Below, one piece after another: positions 36,201 to 57,700 of a DNA stretch of 64,000 bases (within the stretch, counting starts at the first letter, position 1; each line of letters starts with the position of its first letter). The notes under the pieces were generated by a model. That model saw nothing but the letters and a program-made list of their open reading frames with translations. It ran no database searches and was not told the origin of the DNA. The translations under genes and the position numbers were made by a program. Source of the stretch: Whitmania pigra (Eukaryota > Annelida > Clitellata > Hirudinida > Haemopidae); contig JAJTWR010000305.1 of NCBI GenBank assembly GCA_021613335.1, positions 1,915,501 to 1,979,500 on the forward strand. The letters are read 5' to 3'.

Positions 36201-39200
36201 TCAGGAAGGTCATTTAAGGAGCTAAAGAATCTAAGATATTGTTGAAATCACTGAGATTTACTAAGAAATTTATTAACATGCAAAGACAGCCCGACAACAT
36301 TACGACCGATAGTTGTAATTAATTTAGGAATTAATAGCTAGAGCTAAGACCTCTTGGGACTAAAGATATCGCATAATGTTTTAAGAATCAATTGTAAAAA
36401 TTAGTTCCAACAGATACTCCCAAGAAACAAGCTTGTGAGACTAAGTTTGTGGTGCCATACAAATCAATTATATCATTAATATTATTGTTAATGTTTTCAC
36501 CATCATCATTACTTTTTCCCCAACTAAAACATTGCAAAAAAGCATTCAGTCCAAAAAAGAACATCTGAAAGAGAGTCCTCCAATCCTTAGATCTTTGCAG
36601 GAATGAAATAAGATTTCTGCAATTATTATATATTGTCGCAGAACTGGCCTTTTTGCACTTGTCTGTTCCAGCAAATTTTCTTTTTGGAGTTTCCAAGAAT
36701 GTTTTAAAAGATACATGTAAATCAGAGACTGAAATTATTGTTAACTTTTTAAATGCCCTTTACCAATGAATTAGAGTACACAACTTAATTGCACAAGCTA
36801 TAATTCAGAACTGTTGCTATTATTATTGTTTCCAAAATTGCTGCCTCTATTGTTATTAATATTAGTAAAAAAAAGTCTAAATACTTAAAGTCCCCATTGT
36901 GGATTAGCATAACTACAGTGTTTTAAAATTAAAAATACAATAACATTCAAATAATAATGTAATAATTGTTCTGATGGTAAACATGAACCCTTCTGTCGTT
37001 CATTAAACATTAAAATTCTCCTTTGATAGATCTTGACCGAGAATAATTCTATTGAATGCTTAACTGTTTTTCAATTTAGAAGCCATTTAGATTGAGTCAG
37101 CAGAAAAGTCCAGGTCACAAAAAGTGCCAAAAAACACAGCAAATCCCCAAATAAAAATAAATTTCAAATTTAAATTCTAATTTATGCTTTATTATTATTA
37201 TTATTATATTATTATTATTATTATATTATTATTATTATCATCAATGACAATTATTAATGTTATTGTTGACATGTTATTTATCTAATAAATTAATTATTAT
37301 TAATATAATTATTATTAATAATACCATTAATGACACCGATGATAATTATTATTACAAAACAAATGCCACCGTTTCAGAGTTTAAAAACATGCAAAATGTG
37401 TTTGTAAATATTTTAATTTCAAAAGAATGTTCATTAAATAATTTATCAATGTGGGATACAAATAGACCTGACCAACCTTGAATGGCCTGCATTGTGGTCA
37501 TGTTCCTATTGAGACTCCTCTCATCTAACTTTTGTTTGAGCCTTTTTATTTCTTCCTTGAGATCAGTTATAACATTTGAGTATTGGGTAATGTGCAAAGT
37601 CATGTCCAAAATATTCTGCCTCACCTGCAATCATGCCAATAGAATAAAACAAATTAATAACGTTATTGTAACATTACAACAAGAAATAATGATAGCAATT
37701 AATTAATACTATTATGTAAATTGTACAGCAGTGCCTGTTAGTCACTTAAAGAAGCTAATCAATGGCAGAGCTTCTAAAGCTTCAAATAAATTAATTTTAA
37801 AATATGAGTCATTCATACATATAGAACTGACACACTTTGGTCTTAATACTCTTGGCTCTATCGGCATAGCTCAGTGTATTTCTGGACTCCTCAAAGTGGA
37901 AGCTGGCAGGGGAGATGTGTGCCACCATGACGGTTTTGCAGTTTCCACCGAGGGCATCTTTAAGCAATCGAGTGAGCTTGCTATCCCTATAGTTGACATA
38001 TTTTGATCCTGATTTATCACTAAGAGCATTGATGCAGTTTCCAAGGGCGAGGAGGCTCCTGTTTATGTGTGCCCCTTCCACCATTCTTTTTCCCCTGTTC
38101 TGTGTGTTAGCTGCCCTTTCAGATCCAGCCAGATCAATCAGGATTAGTTTTCCCATCCTGTACTGCTGGTGCATACCAGGGGCTAATCTGGGGAGAAACT
38201 GAAGCTTATATATCATTAATTAACATCGATCCATATTTTATCTTAATGTCTGTGTAAATGAAAATAATATACATGCAATTCTGGAAACATTAAAAAAATT
38301 GGTAATAAGAATTAAATTTAAAATAACTGTCAACCTGTTTCTCTGTCTGACATGAATAAAGAGTACAGCATGAGATCTAGAAGAAGTCTTATTGGCTGCT
38401 GTGGGTTCCTGTGTCCTTTGCTTGTTTCCTTCTTTTAATATATCCATGACCTTATTAAGTGATAAGAAAGCATTAGTCAATCATATTAACTGAAAATCCA
38501 ATAAAACATTAATTGCTTTCACCTCTAGAGTGTTGGTGACTTCATGAGTGGATAGTCCTGCTACTTGCAAGCCACTGCTTTGGTCTTCTCTCAAATCAAG
38601 GAATCCAGTGTTAGGATTGAGAAGATCTCTTATCATCTCATTGTAAATCTGAAACAATGTGAATATTATTAAAAATAATGTTAATATTTTTTGTTATACA
38701 TTAGAAGTAAAATTCATTACATGCATCAATTATTATCAATAAATAATACTTTCACCACTCCTTCCACCAGGAAAAACCACTTAAAAGCAATTGCTACATT
38801 TTATCATTTTTCACAAATGACATTACATGTGTTACAAGAGGAAATATTTTAATTACAGGTATTACAAGTTTTATTTCTTCATTATGTTCTTAACTGGGAT
38901 GATTTGGGCTCACATGTATTAAATTACTATATGTACCTTTTATGTATTTTATACCTCAAGATAGGACATTGATACTTTGAATGTCAGTCTCTCTTGAGAC
39001 TGGTTCATCTTTTCAAATAGATCTGTCAAAGCTTGAGCCATGATGCCTGGGCTGTCATCCCTGCCTAGCATGGTAAAAGTTTTCCCAGCACCTGAGAATA
39101 ATAAGGTCAATTATCAACCTTTTATTTGGCAGTGGTAGTCCCTAAGATACTTTAAAATGAAGACAATGCAAAGAAAATTATATTGTATTAGTTGAAGTCA

Positions 39201-40262
39201 ATTATTAAATTAATAATATGTAAATTAATAATTATATGATAATACATTTATTATCTTAAATTTCAACAAATGTTGCTTTCTAAATGTGATTTGTAAATGG
39301 CAATGACATTCTATTTTGTCATTCATTGCACAGACCTGTAGCTCCATAGGCAAATACTGTTGCATTGAATCCGTCAATAATACTCGGAATGAGAAATTTG
39401 CATGTTTTCGTGTAGGTGTTATGCTGAAAGGAAATTTTTAAAATAGTGGATTATGTTTAATTACATTAATTACATGAATTACACCCATAATAACATAATT
39501 AAATTTAAATATAGAGAGCAACAATGGCGAATTATTTTGCAAATAAATAAATCTGGATTGATAAATGCATTGAAAAAATTTAAGCTTTTCTAATGTCCAT
39601 CAAGTTACCATATCATAAAGCTTTAGAAAATCATACCTGTGTGGACTTGGCATCAAGAACTACATCAAATATATATTGTTTTTCTCTTGATCTATTCTGT
39701 CTCAATATATCGTCCAAGTCATCTGCGGGATCCATTATTACTACCATCTGAAGAGTGGTACACTACTTCTTTAAAGATGCAAGCAAATATAAATATTTTA
39801 ATAGTTTTTCTAAACTTTCGGCAATCTATATATATCTTGAAATTTAAAAAAAATCACTTTATTAAACAATTATTAAATAAAGATTTATTATAACTTAAGA
39901 ATTAGCTAGATTAAAGTTAAACTGAATTTAAAATAATTAAAGTAAAAACTAACATTGTCATCCACTTTGTGAGCAATTGGTGTTGCCCCACTGTAGATTT
40001 CGTCCTCCATGAGAGGCCTTATCCTCAGTGCCACCTATAAAAGTTATGGTTTAAAACATAGCCTTCAGACAATGTCTTCTGATGTATTTTAGTTTTACAT
40101 GATTGCATGAATAACTTCTAAGAAGCTTCTGTTATTTAAAGCAGTTTTGTATGCTTTGTGGTTAATGAATTTCACTAATTTATTATTAATAAACACACTA
40201 ACAACTAAATTTGAATTAGAGTCTTCAGTTTTCAAATCAACTGTACTAGAAGAGGTCGCCAT
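33201..40262 (-). CDS. KIF19: KIF19-like kinesin-8 family motor
   Basis: Fifteen minus-strand exons: 40262-40203, 40034-39954, 39747-39637, 39423-39336, 39091-38955, 38648-38523, 38450-38335, 38187-37836, 37624-37477, 36080-35993, 35370-35255, 34836-34697, 34584-34310, 34044-33712 and 33480-33201. They give 816 residues. The N-terminal motor has VALRIRPL, the P-loop GATGAGKT (about 111-118), switch I SSRSH (about 224-228), switch II DLAGSE (about 258-263) and [22 protein letters not shown]19-specific stretches include [15 protein letters not shown] and, after the motor, [20 protein letters not shown]. The coiled-coil region has [14 protein letters not shown], matching CDEIIQGQRQII of vertebrate KIF19. 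KIF19 is a plus-end-directed motor that depolymerises microtubules at ciliary tips and sets motile cilium length, so a ciliated animal is implied. The basic C-terminal tail is shorter than in mammals (about 1,000 residues). Confidence 0.95.
37192..37240. repeat. (ATT)n microsatellite
   Basis: About 15 ATT/TTA units, twice interrupted by ATATT, in the intron of the KIF19-like gene between 36081 and 37476. No SINE body is visible next to it, unlike the tracts at 14153 and 46453. Confidence 0.9.
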
Positions 40263-41536
40263 GTAGTCAAATTTTATCAAATAACTAGGATCTCATCTGT
40301 TAAAACTCTAAGAATGTAAAGGTACTTCACCAAAATCTTGTGGATTAGGCTCTTTTGGGGACTGCAATTAATATGATTTATGATATAATACTCATGCTAA
40401 TATAGCTCAACAAAGGTGAGGGTTATCATACAAAAATACTCAGTTTAAAATTAAAATAAGCTTGTAATGAATGTAGAAGATTGCCATTCAATTACTAACT
40501 CCGATAAAATTTATAATACGTATTTAATAAGCTGACAAGAACGATGTTATAGATGTTGTAACGTAAATTAGCAATTTATTTTTTAATAAATTAAAGAAAA
40601 AACGCAAATGAATACGCCTCTGCGGAAAGTGGAGTCTTAATCTATTAGCTCTGCTGCACGAATAACCAAGCTATTGGCAACACATGTAAACAAAGATTTG
40701 GAAACGCAAAAACCTTTAAAATGATAGAAATCAATTTAAATAACATTTTTATTTTAAAGTAAATACAATGTGTTACAGTTAGAATACAAAGAGCTGCGTA
40801 ATGCCCTTTCAAATTTCGAAAGAAGTCATGATCAAATTCTTTTAATGATAATGATAGTGTTTTGACTTTGATTATATTTAATTGGCTAATTGTGGCTTTT
40901 ACAACTTTATTTAAACATTGTCGTAGTTTCTTGATTCCGATTAAAAGCGAAAAATGATTGGTAGATATAAGCGGCAAATTCACGTTTTAATCGAACAATT
41001 GAAGCAACTTTCATGCGACAATAATTACTATTTAGGATTGATTGCAAGTTGTGTCATGTTGAAACAGAAAAAGCATCACAGGGATGTCATTTGAGGGGAG
41101 AGGATGGATCGAAACCTTCCTTTGAACAGCAGTGGCTAATTTGATTTTCAGTGAGGAGCAAAAAAAGAGTTTGACCAGATTATGCTAAGGGTAAAGCTGA
41201 AATGACGAACATGAATATGGGAAACCAGACCCAAGACCTCATAAATCAAGGAAGTTTCTTATTTAATTAATTACTAATGCATTTATTTACCTGACAGGCC
41301 CCTTATTTCCGCTCTTTGTTTAATTAATTAAAATATTTGCATTTACAACAACAACAAAATATATTTCGAAGAAGTACAATACACTTTTAACTAACAAGAT
41401 TAAGAAAGAGGCTAGAAAACATCGGATATCATAATTTTATCTACTGAGTTTTATATAGATGAAATAATAATTTATTGGCATTAAAGCAGTGAATAGGCCT
41501 CTATTACAATGATATTTTTATTTTTGTCAGATAATA
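40263..41536. promoter_or_regulatory. KIF19-like promoter side and 3' flank of the adaptor gene
   Basis: 1.27 kb between two minus-strand genes. TTTATT at 41517 and 41471 give AATAAA signals for the PH-SH2 gene. A weak open frame at 40645-40983 (-) is Ile/Leu-rich and shows no domain. No clear promoter element can be named. Confidence 0.45.
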
Positions 41537-49860
<8,324 letters not shown>

Positions 49861-51714
49861 TTCGGATATACAGATGTGCCCAATAATCGTACTAAAACTT
49901 TTCAGTTTTTTTGTTAATAACTTCTGAACAATATTTATCTTCTTACTAAAACCGAAGCCAATCCAAAGAGACTTATTGTCTAGGGTTTCTTGCTTTTAAA
50001 CAACGACCAAAGCTTCCTGATCTTGTGCTAAACAAATGTCATCGTTGAGAATATTCTGTTCACATCAGCTCAAAACAAGGCATCTATTTCATGACAAGAA
50101 TGACTAAATCTTCAGTATAATATTTTAAATTGAATTTAAATTATTTCAGTAGTTAAGAAAATATTTATGAAGAACGCCGCTTAGTTCCGTCTATTGAGGC
50201 TTAAGTATAAGCAGTTCGCTTCATTTAATATAAAAGCTTTCATTGTTTCTAATGTCAGGCTTCTCAGTAGTCCAGCTTTTCAATCTATCTCTTGTTATTG
50301 TAAAAGAAGAGTGGATTTGTTTTTTATGTTTTTCATTTTAATATTTCAGAGTTACCTAGGGACATTTGGAAACTTATTAACAATTAACCGAAATGAATAA
50401 CATTTCCCAAGATTATCGATGCAAATTACTCAGAAAGTTGAGGAAATAATTACCCGACTTATTATCAAGGAAGTTAATTTAACGTCAGTCATTGGACGAG
50501 AGAAAGGATATTAAACTCATTACGGGTTGCGGCAACAATTCATCAAGTAAAATAAATTGGAAGACAAGTTTACGAAAACATAGCAGGTTTTGTGGACACT
50601 AGTATATGTAGTTCACCAGTGGCAAGTAGATATAAAACAGCATCGATCTGCTAGAGGTTGAAAAGGCTAACTAGGAAGTCATGCTTAAGGAGGAGCAGTA
50701 TTTTAAACAAAGCTTAACGAAAACTATGGTAGACTAATAATAGCTTCATTCAACTGTAAATCAAGAAAGCCAAGCACCAACTTGAAAAAAATTTAGTACA
50801 TAAATTCAATAATGCCATTGGCATCGAACCAAATTGTAATACATTTTCTTTTATTATTTGTTCCTCCGAAATGTTTACTAGCAGCCATAGAAGTACATCA
50901 AACTAACATTAAACTACATTCAAAACTAAGCTCCGATAAAGTCAAAAATCAATTTTTATAATAGAGACTATTTTTGAATTTTGAAGAATTTTTGAATGGA
51001 TTATTCTACTTTTAGTAAAATTAAGCTTTGATTAAATAATGACAATGAATCCAAATTTGGTTATGATGGCGCGTGTTCAAAGGAACTCCAAGACCGCTTC
51101 AAGACTTACTGCAGCTGATCTTGATTAGAAAGGTTTATGAGACAGTTTAAATCCTGTTGGATTAGTGTTCGTCATTGAAAGATGGAGTCTGTTCGCATGG
51201 CTGCAAGTACCCAGGAGCACGGCCATTTTTGGGTCCGCCTGCGTTTTAACAAATTCTGTCCCTTTTTTGGATTTGTTAAAGAGGTCGTGCTTCTCGTAAA
51301 TATTCCATATTTTCACATTTTTGCAATATTTTAAAATAACAAACTCTGCTTTTTATCATACTATTTCGTCCTGACATATTTCAGATTTAGTAAAGGATGC
51401 GTAAAAAAAACATGCATAAGAATTCAAGTGACATAGCATTTAATTTAATAAAAACCATATATTTTAATTACGTTTTTGTAAAGACGTCACACACCTTTTT
51501 ATCCAAATTTATAGTTTTGCATTGGATATCGTGACAAATTAAAGTAAGCGTAAATATTTATGTCAAATGCATAAGTGAAAAATTGAAATAAGTGTATTTA
51601 TAAACAAAATAAAACTATTGTTTTTGTTGACTTTTTATTAGATACTTCCACAAATCGATCTATAAGAACCAATACATCCATTGCAATACTTCCACAATGC
51701 ACCGCATACCTTTC
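49861..51714. promoter_or_regulatory. Intergenic: adaptor promoter side and carboxypeptidase 3' flank
   Basis: 1.85 kb between two minus-strand genes. TTTATT at 51634 is a poly(A) signal (minus strand) for the carboxypeptidase. Open frames at 50194-50400 (+) and 51125-51316 (-) show no domain. Nothing else is recognisable. Confidence 0.45.
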
Positions 51715-54700
51715 TTAGCATTCTTGGGGACTGATCCAGCACTTGTCTGTCTCCTCAATGGCTCGCAATAGTGCAATAAGACCAGTATACACTTCCATTC
51801 CTAGTTTGCTGATGAGTCTAGGAGGTGAGGTAAACCCCGCTGTGTCATTTCCTATCTCCATTGTGAATGAGTACTTCACTCCGGCTCTTCCTTTAACCCA
51901 GTCGTAGGAACCCCCACAGGCAAAGTCTGTTTCGTCATGTTGGAATTAAAAAATGAAAAATTAACATCAGCGTCATATTTGGCTCTGGTCATTCTTGGGA
52001 TTAAACTCTTACTGTTAGCAACCTCAAGTTTTTTCAAAACTATTTAACATTACATTTTTAATATTGTTCATTTAAATTTAACAATTGTATTTACTATGTA
52101 GTAATGAATTTCATTTTGGTAAATATCAATATTACTCAATGTAGTCATCACTATCTCCTTGCAACTTATGATATCAGTTTAGGCAACTCACAAATGAGAT
52201 CCCCGGGTGTTCCAGCATCATATTTGACGCCATGTACTTTCCAAATTTCTTCAATTGCTCTCTCAGACACATTGAGCTGTTCGGAAGAAAAGCTAACTGT
52301 AATAATTTTACTCTTGTTTAACTTTTAAAATTTGTTAATTGTTTATGCAGTATTTATTTATAATTGATTTTGTCATTATGTATTGGTTTTAACGCAAAAC
52401 TTTCAAGAAAAATGAGTGTTGTAATTTTGACTTCTAAATTAACTAATTCAGATTACTTAAGAATTCGAAATCTTGACATTAAAATTTAAAAGCAAAGTAC
52501 CTAAGTAACACTTAAAATTTTAAATTATAAAGGTATTGATAAATTCTATAAACCCTGCACACATAAGCCATATTGAAATTGAAGAATACATGCAAAACAA
52601 ATTTTAACCAGTTGTTCATAATCGGATGGTTTTTCTTCAGAGTAGCCATAAGGCAAGAACCAAATATTTCCATAAGCATGAAGGGAAAGGTAAATCTTCA
52701 CCAAATGTTTGATCGACCAGAAATATCTTGAAAAGTGATATGTCTCTGGTTCACTAAATGGTCTCTTTCCAGCATAAGTCGGCAAACACTGTAAATAAAC
52801 TCTGTAGAACTCCTTCCTGCAACCACCTTTTAAATAAACCGAAAGCGTTAATGAATAGATATTATTGTCATTATTATTTAATCGAAATTTGTAATAATTC
52901 TAATACATATCGTCAGAGGTGTTGTGGTTGTGCCGATAAACATGATTTCGTATTTCTGCGGGTTGAGTTGAAGGAAGTTAACTAGATGCCAGTTACTAAT
53001 GCATCTTCGCACCTTCGCAGGTTATCGAGTAGATCGGAGACATTATGGCTGGAGAGGGCGTAAATAGGCTAGTATCGTCCGCTTATTGGTGGAAGGACAC
53101 GTCGAACGTCTAGAGGACGATGGACCGGGTTAGTTTATTACAGGAAAGATTATTGAAAATGTGAGAGAAAACAGGTCTAAAAGCAGATTGAAGACGATAG
53201 AAGCTGGAAGATTTAGTAATGTGGGGTCAATCCTGGAGAGTGGACCTCTCTAGGAACTTCGTTAGGTAAAAAGATTGGAGTAACTGACAAAGGAGCTAGA
53301 GTCAATTCTTGAACATGGAGTTTGGAGAGGACGTGAGATAGGATGGAGAAGTATTTTTTATAAGAAAAGTGGAGAGAGGCTCAAGAGGAGTTTTGTTTGG
53401 CATTGCACAAATAGCCTTCATGACTTCCATCGACGAGACAAGCGGAAGTGTTGAGAGAGTGCCTGAGAACTACCTGGTTGTAAGGGATAAGATGAACAAT
53501 GGAGAAAGTGTTAGCGTTTGATTGGCGAATGTTGGCGATTTTTTTAATGAAAAACGCAATGAATGGAGTGACTGGCTCTCGGCATCACGTTAATGCAGCT
53601 ATGTTTTACAATGCAAGAGTCCATGGAGTGAACGCCTCAAAGAACGTGGATTAGTACTGGAGCTGAATTCCTCTTTGATTGAAGACTCGCTGGAGTTGAG
53701 AATGGATAGCCTTTCATGTTGTTTTTTTCACGCTTTGTTACAGCATTGGTGCGTATATGATCACATAAATGTAGACTTTCCAAACGTCGGCAGCATTTCT
53801 TGGCCTCTATCGCTTCGATGGAAAGTTTGCTGTTGGAGTGCTGATCCACTCGTATGCATGTCATGTTCTTTCTACATTACGCACTATCTTGAGTCTTATA
53901 ACAGCGACAACAAAATAGTTTTCAGTGCCATAAAATTTTTAATTAAAGTACTCTTATTTTCTAAATAATCGGATGTTATTTAATTATAATCTTCATAATT
54001 TTTAATTTTTCTTAATGGACACTAACTAATGACCATAGACTGGAAAACTACCCCAATGAAAGTTGAAATTCCTATTTGCATCTACTCCCCTGCATTTTGG
54101 GGCAATTGTGAGACATCTTGTCTTTCTCCAGAAGCGATCCTTCAATCAAATATAGATGCATACACGAATTTGCTTCAAGATCTATGCTGCACTTCTGGTT
54201 AGTATATGAAGAAATGATAAAATAGTACAAATTTAAAACCTTCATTCCAAATAATAAAAATGTTATAATTGTAATTTCAAACAAAACAAAAGTATTAATA
54301 CGAATAAATGTTAATGGTAAAAGTGATTTTTTATTCATACATGGTCGAAAGAGTAGTGATAGCCATCTGGATTGAGCAAAGGAGCAATATAAAAGTCATA
54401 TTTTCTCAGAAGTTCCTGCACGCTAATATCACTTACGTAGTTTGTCACCAGCTGAAATAAATAATAACAACTTTTTAAATTTAATAAGAGTTCACTTTTA
54501 AAAAAGTAATTATTAAAATAAATTTAAATTTAAACCTTACTTTAAATAATTTGTAATATTGCCAAATAAACTTTTGAAATAAAACAGATATTAAGCTAGT
54601 AGAAACAAAAATCTTACAAATCATAAAAATTTTTATTATGAAGTAACTCATAAGCCAAATTCAAGATAAACAAACAGAACAATAAATTACAATCAATTAA

Positions 54701-57700
54701 AGTTCAATCATTCTAATAAAAAAAATTACTCTAAGAAAAACTCTCATAAACAAATTTCATTCCTGCCTTGTGGATAAGATGCAGAGCAGAAGATACAGAT
54801 ATCCATTCTCTGGCATGAATTCCTCCATCAACCCAAATGATTGGCTTGACTGTATGGTTCTGGTTATTGGAGGTAGAGTTTGCTGGCAATCCTATCTTAG
54901 TTTAAGATTTGTTTTATTGCAGGTTTTTTGTCCAATTTTTAGTGTTTGAATTTTATCATTATTATCGAATCATTATTTTTATTATCTAAATTATCAGTTA
55001 TAATTTGAATTTTGAATTATTATTTTAATACAGTTTACAATAAAGCACTGGAAAAATTGTTGATACAAAATAGGCTTAAGAAAGAAACAAAAGTTAATAT
55101 TTTTACTACGGGTAGCATTGTGGACTACCTTTGTAACAATAAGTGACCTATTTTCATAAGAATGTCCGTAGGTGTAGAGAGACATAACCTCACCATATCT
55201 CTGAGCCATTTCATTCAGCCATTTTTGCACCTACAATAAATCAATAATAAAACTAACAATTTATATCTGTAATACTAGTTAATATTATTTAGCAAGCCTC
55301 AAGTTATCAGGCTAGGCAACGAAAAATCAGTATTGGAAGGGATTGGTCGTAGAGATCTGACCTTGTAATTCATTAAATCTATATTTTGAATTAAATCAAT
55401 AAACGTATAACTTACAATTAAGTATATGAGATCAAGTTTTAAATTTTGGTTCAGTTTGTTATGACAAACTATTGAAATTTTTGTAACCTGGCAATAAGTG
55501 AGATAGATATGAAGCGGCATATCTCTGAAATGATCATAATCCAAGTTTTCTTTTGTATTTAGTCTCTTTGAAGTTGGAAACTGAAAATGAGTACTTATCG
55601 AATTACAGTGACCTTGCCACCCTGCATGTTGCCTTTTATTTCTTCGACTTTTCCATCCTTTCCAAGAAATGTCCTCACGTTCTGCGCGAATGAGTCTGGA
55701 TAAATTGTTTAAATTTTAAGTAATTGATAAAAAAAATTATTGGCTGAGATGTAACAGTCCTCATTTTCTCAATTTTCTCGACTTTTGAGAACAATGTAAA
55801 AATATAAATATAAAAGTTATCAAAAAAGTACACCAAATTTTTCTTAATTTAAACGTTCCTTTTCCAGCATTTCTCCTTCAAAACTTATTGTACTAAAACT
55901 TTAATTACTTAACTAGTTCAAACTAAAATTCTTACCATTCTAAACTCTATTCGCACACAACAAAATATAGCGTCCTTAACAAAAAGCAAATAACTTTGCC
56001 CAGATTCCAATGTCGCGGCTATCCAAAACTGGCAAACGATCTTGCCAACAGCAATAAGCACATAAAATTCCTACGTCTTCAGTTTGTGCAAATTAGTTCA
56101 GTTGTGTTTCTGCGGGCGACGGTAAAATCAACATTCGTTATACGTCGTGTTCGCAACCCAGCTTGCCCCGCCATAAGGAAGCACTTAGACCTGGGAGCCG
56201 AGGGTATTCAGGAAACCAGCTCGGCTTGAAATAAGTTTAGCTGGCTAGCCGCGGCTTGACAACCGCACGGCTTACGGCTTGGTAACCGAAATCGGCTGGA
56301 TTTCATGGCTTGATTTTACATTGACTCCACCAATGATCATTTTATATATGAAAATATAGTTGCGAAGTGAAATGTGTTCCTCTATTATCTTCAGTGTGTC
56401 ATATAAATATAGATCTAAGTATTGAAAATGCATTGTTGTTCCTCTCGGTCGCATTTTGCTTTGAAATAAAACATGTAATCAAAATAAAAATTCCAATAAT
56501 TGAAAAATTGCACACACGTATTATCAGTTTAATCAGTATGTAATTGTGGTGCTTAGTGTTTACAAACATACACTAACTCTCACCATAAGATCAACGTGTT
56601 TTTATCTAATTGCAAACTTATAATCTGTTCTTTCTTTTTTTTTACTAATAATAATAATCCTATAACTAACAATGAAATATAAAGGATATCGGTTTGCATA
56701 TTCTATCTTGAATTTTTATTATCAAAATCGATCAAAGGCAGAAATTGTTATAATAATAGCGATCAACGATAACAATGATAGAACAAAAAATATTAATTAT
56801 ATTGATTAATAACTTTTATAATAGCACTAGAAATATTAATAAAATTGATTAAATTTTACTAACCAATAACAACATTTTCAATAGTACTAAAGTTACGATA
56901 AATTGTTTGTGAAATTATTAATGATAATGGGACAAAACTATACAAAAAATAACGATCCATGTAAGAATCAAGAATAGAAAAATGGAAAATAAATGAATAC
57001 CAAAACAAATCATATAAACAAATATTCATTAATTAACTCAAAAACAAAACAATAAAAGTCAGTATCAGTCTAGTGAAAAACTAAATTTTGCGCAATTATC
57101 ATGAACAATTAGCATGGGGCGTGCAGGTTAGCCGAATGGGTTACGTGCCTGTATACGGAGGTAATGGCAACAGTCGTAATGTGTCGTGTTCGAAACCCAG
57201 CCTGCACTGCCATCAGCCTTGGGAAGGAGCGCTATATAAATGGTTACAAGAAGCGCCTCTGACGCTATGCATATGGCGCTATATATATGAAGTTACAACA
57301 AAGGAAACATAGTTTGTAAGACATTAATGGTGACCTTTACCCTCGCCAGCTGGAAGTCATGCTTCCAAAAGATTATGAGATTTTCTCTTTTTCTTGATCT
57401 TATAAAAAATATACTGATCAAATTCAGCTTGAAGTTTGTCATTTCCTTCAGTGTTTGAATTGGAACACAGACGATCAAAACGACGCGCTAGCATCGGGAT
57501 TCGAACCAGCACCGCGAGACCCTTCACCTTCAGCCATTATGCCACTAGTGGACCTTGCAAATATGGTGTTCTACAGATACCATATTAACTCAAGCAATAA
57601 ATAAGTCCATTCCTGATTAATGTTCATGCGCTACCTGAATGGCATTTTAACATTTGCAACAATCTGATCTAGAAGTGCTTGGAGCCGGCACATATTTTAT

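Noticed and set aside
36388..36696. Extra exon of the KIF19-like gene or a small gene
   Set aside because: It does not fit between the phases of exons 37624-37477 and 36080-35993, and it contains no recognisable kinesin sequence.
53675..53968. Plus-strand 97-codon open frame
   Set aside because: It is antisense to the LINE reverse transcriptase remnant.
54150..54200. Exon encoding [10 protein letters not shown] as a degenerate carboxypeptidase substrate-binding segment
   Set aside because: The true segment (GVDANRNF) lies just downstream at 54052-54139 with correct splice phases.
57491..57553. Functional tRNA gene on the minus strand
   Set aside because: A and B boxes are good, but the acceptor stem does not pair, so it is a tRNA-like relic.
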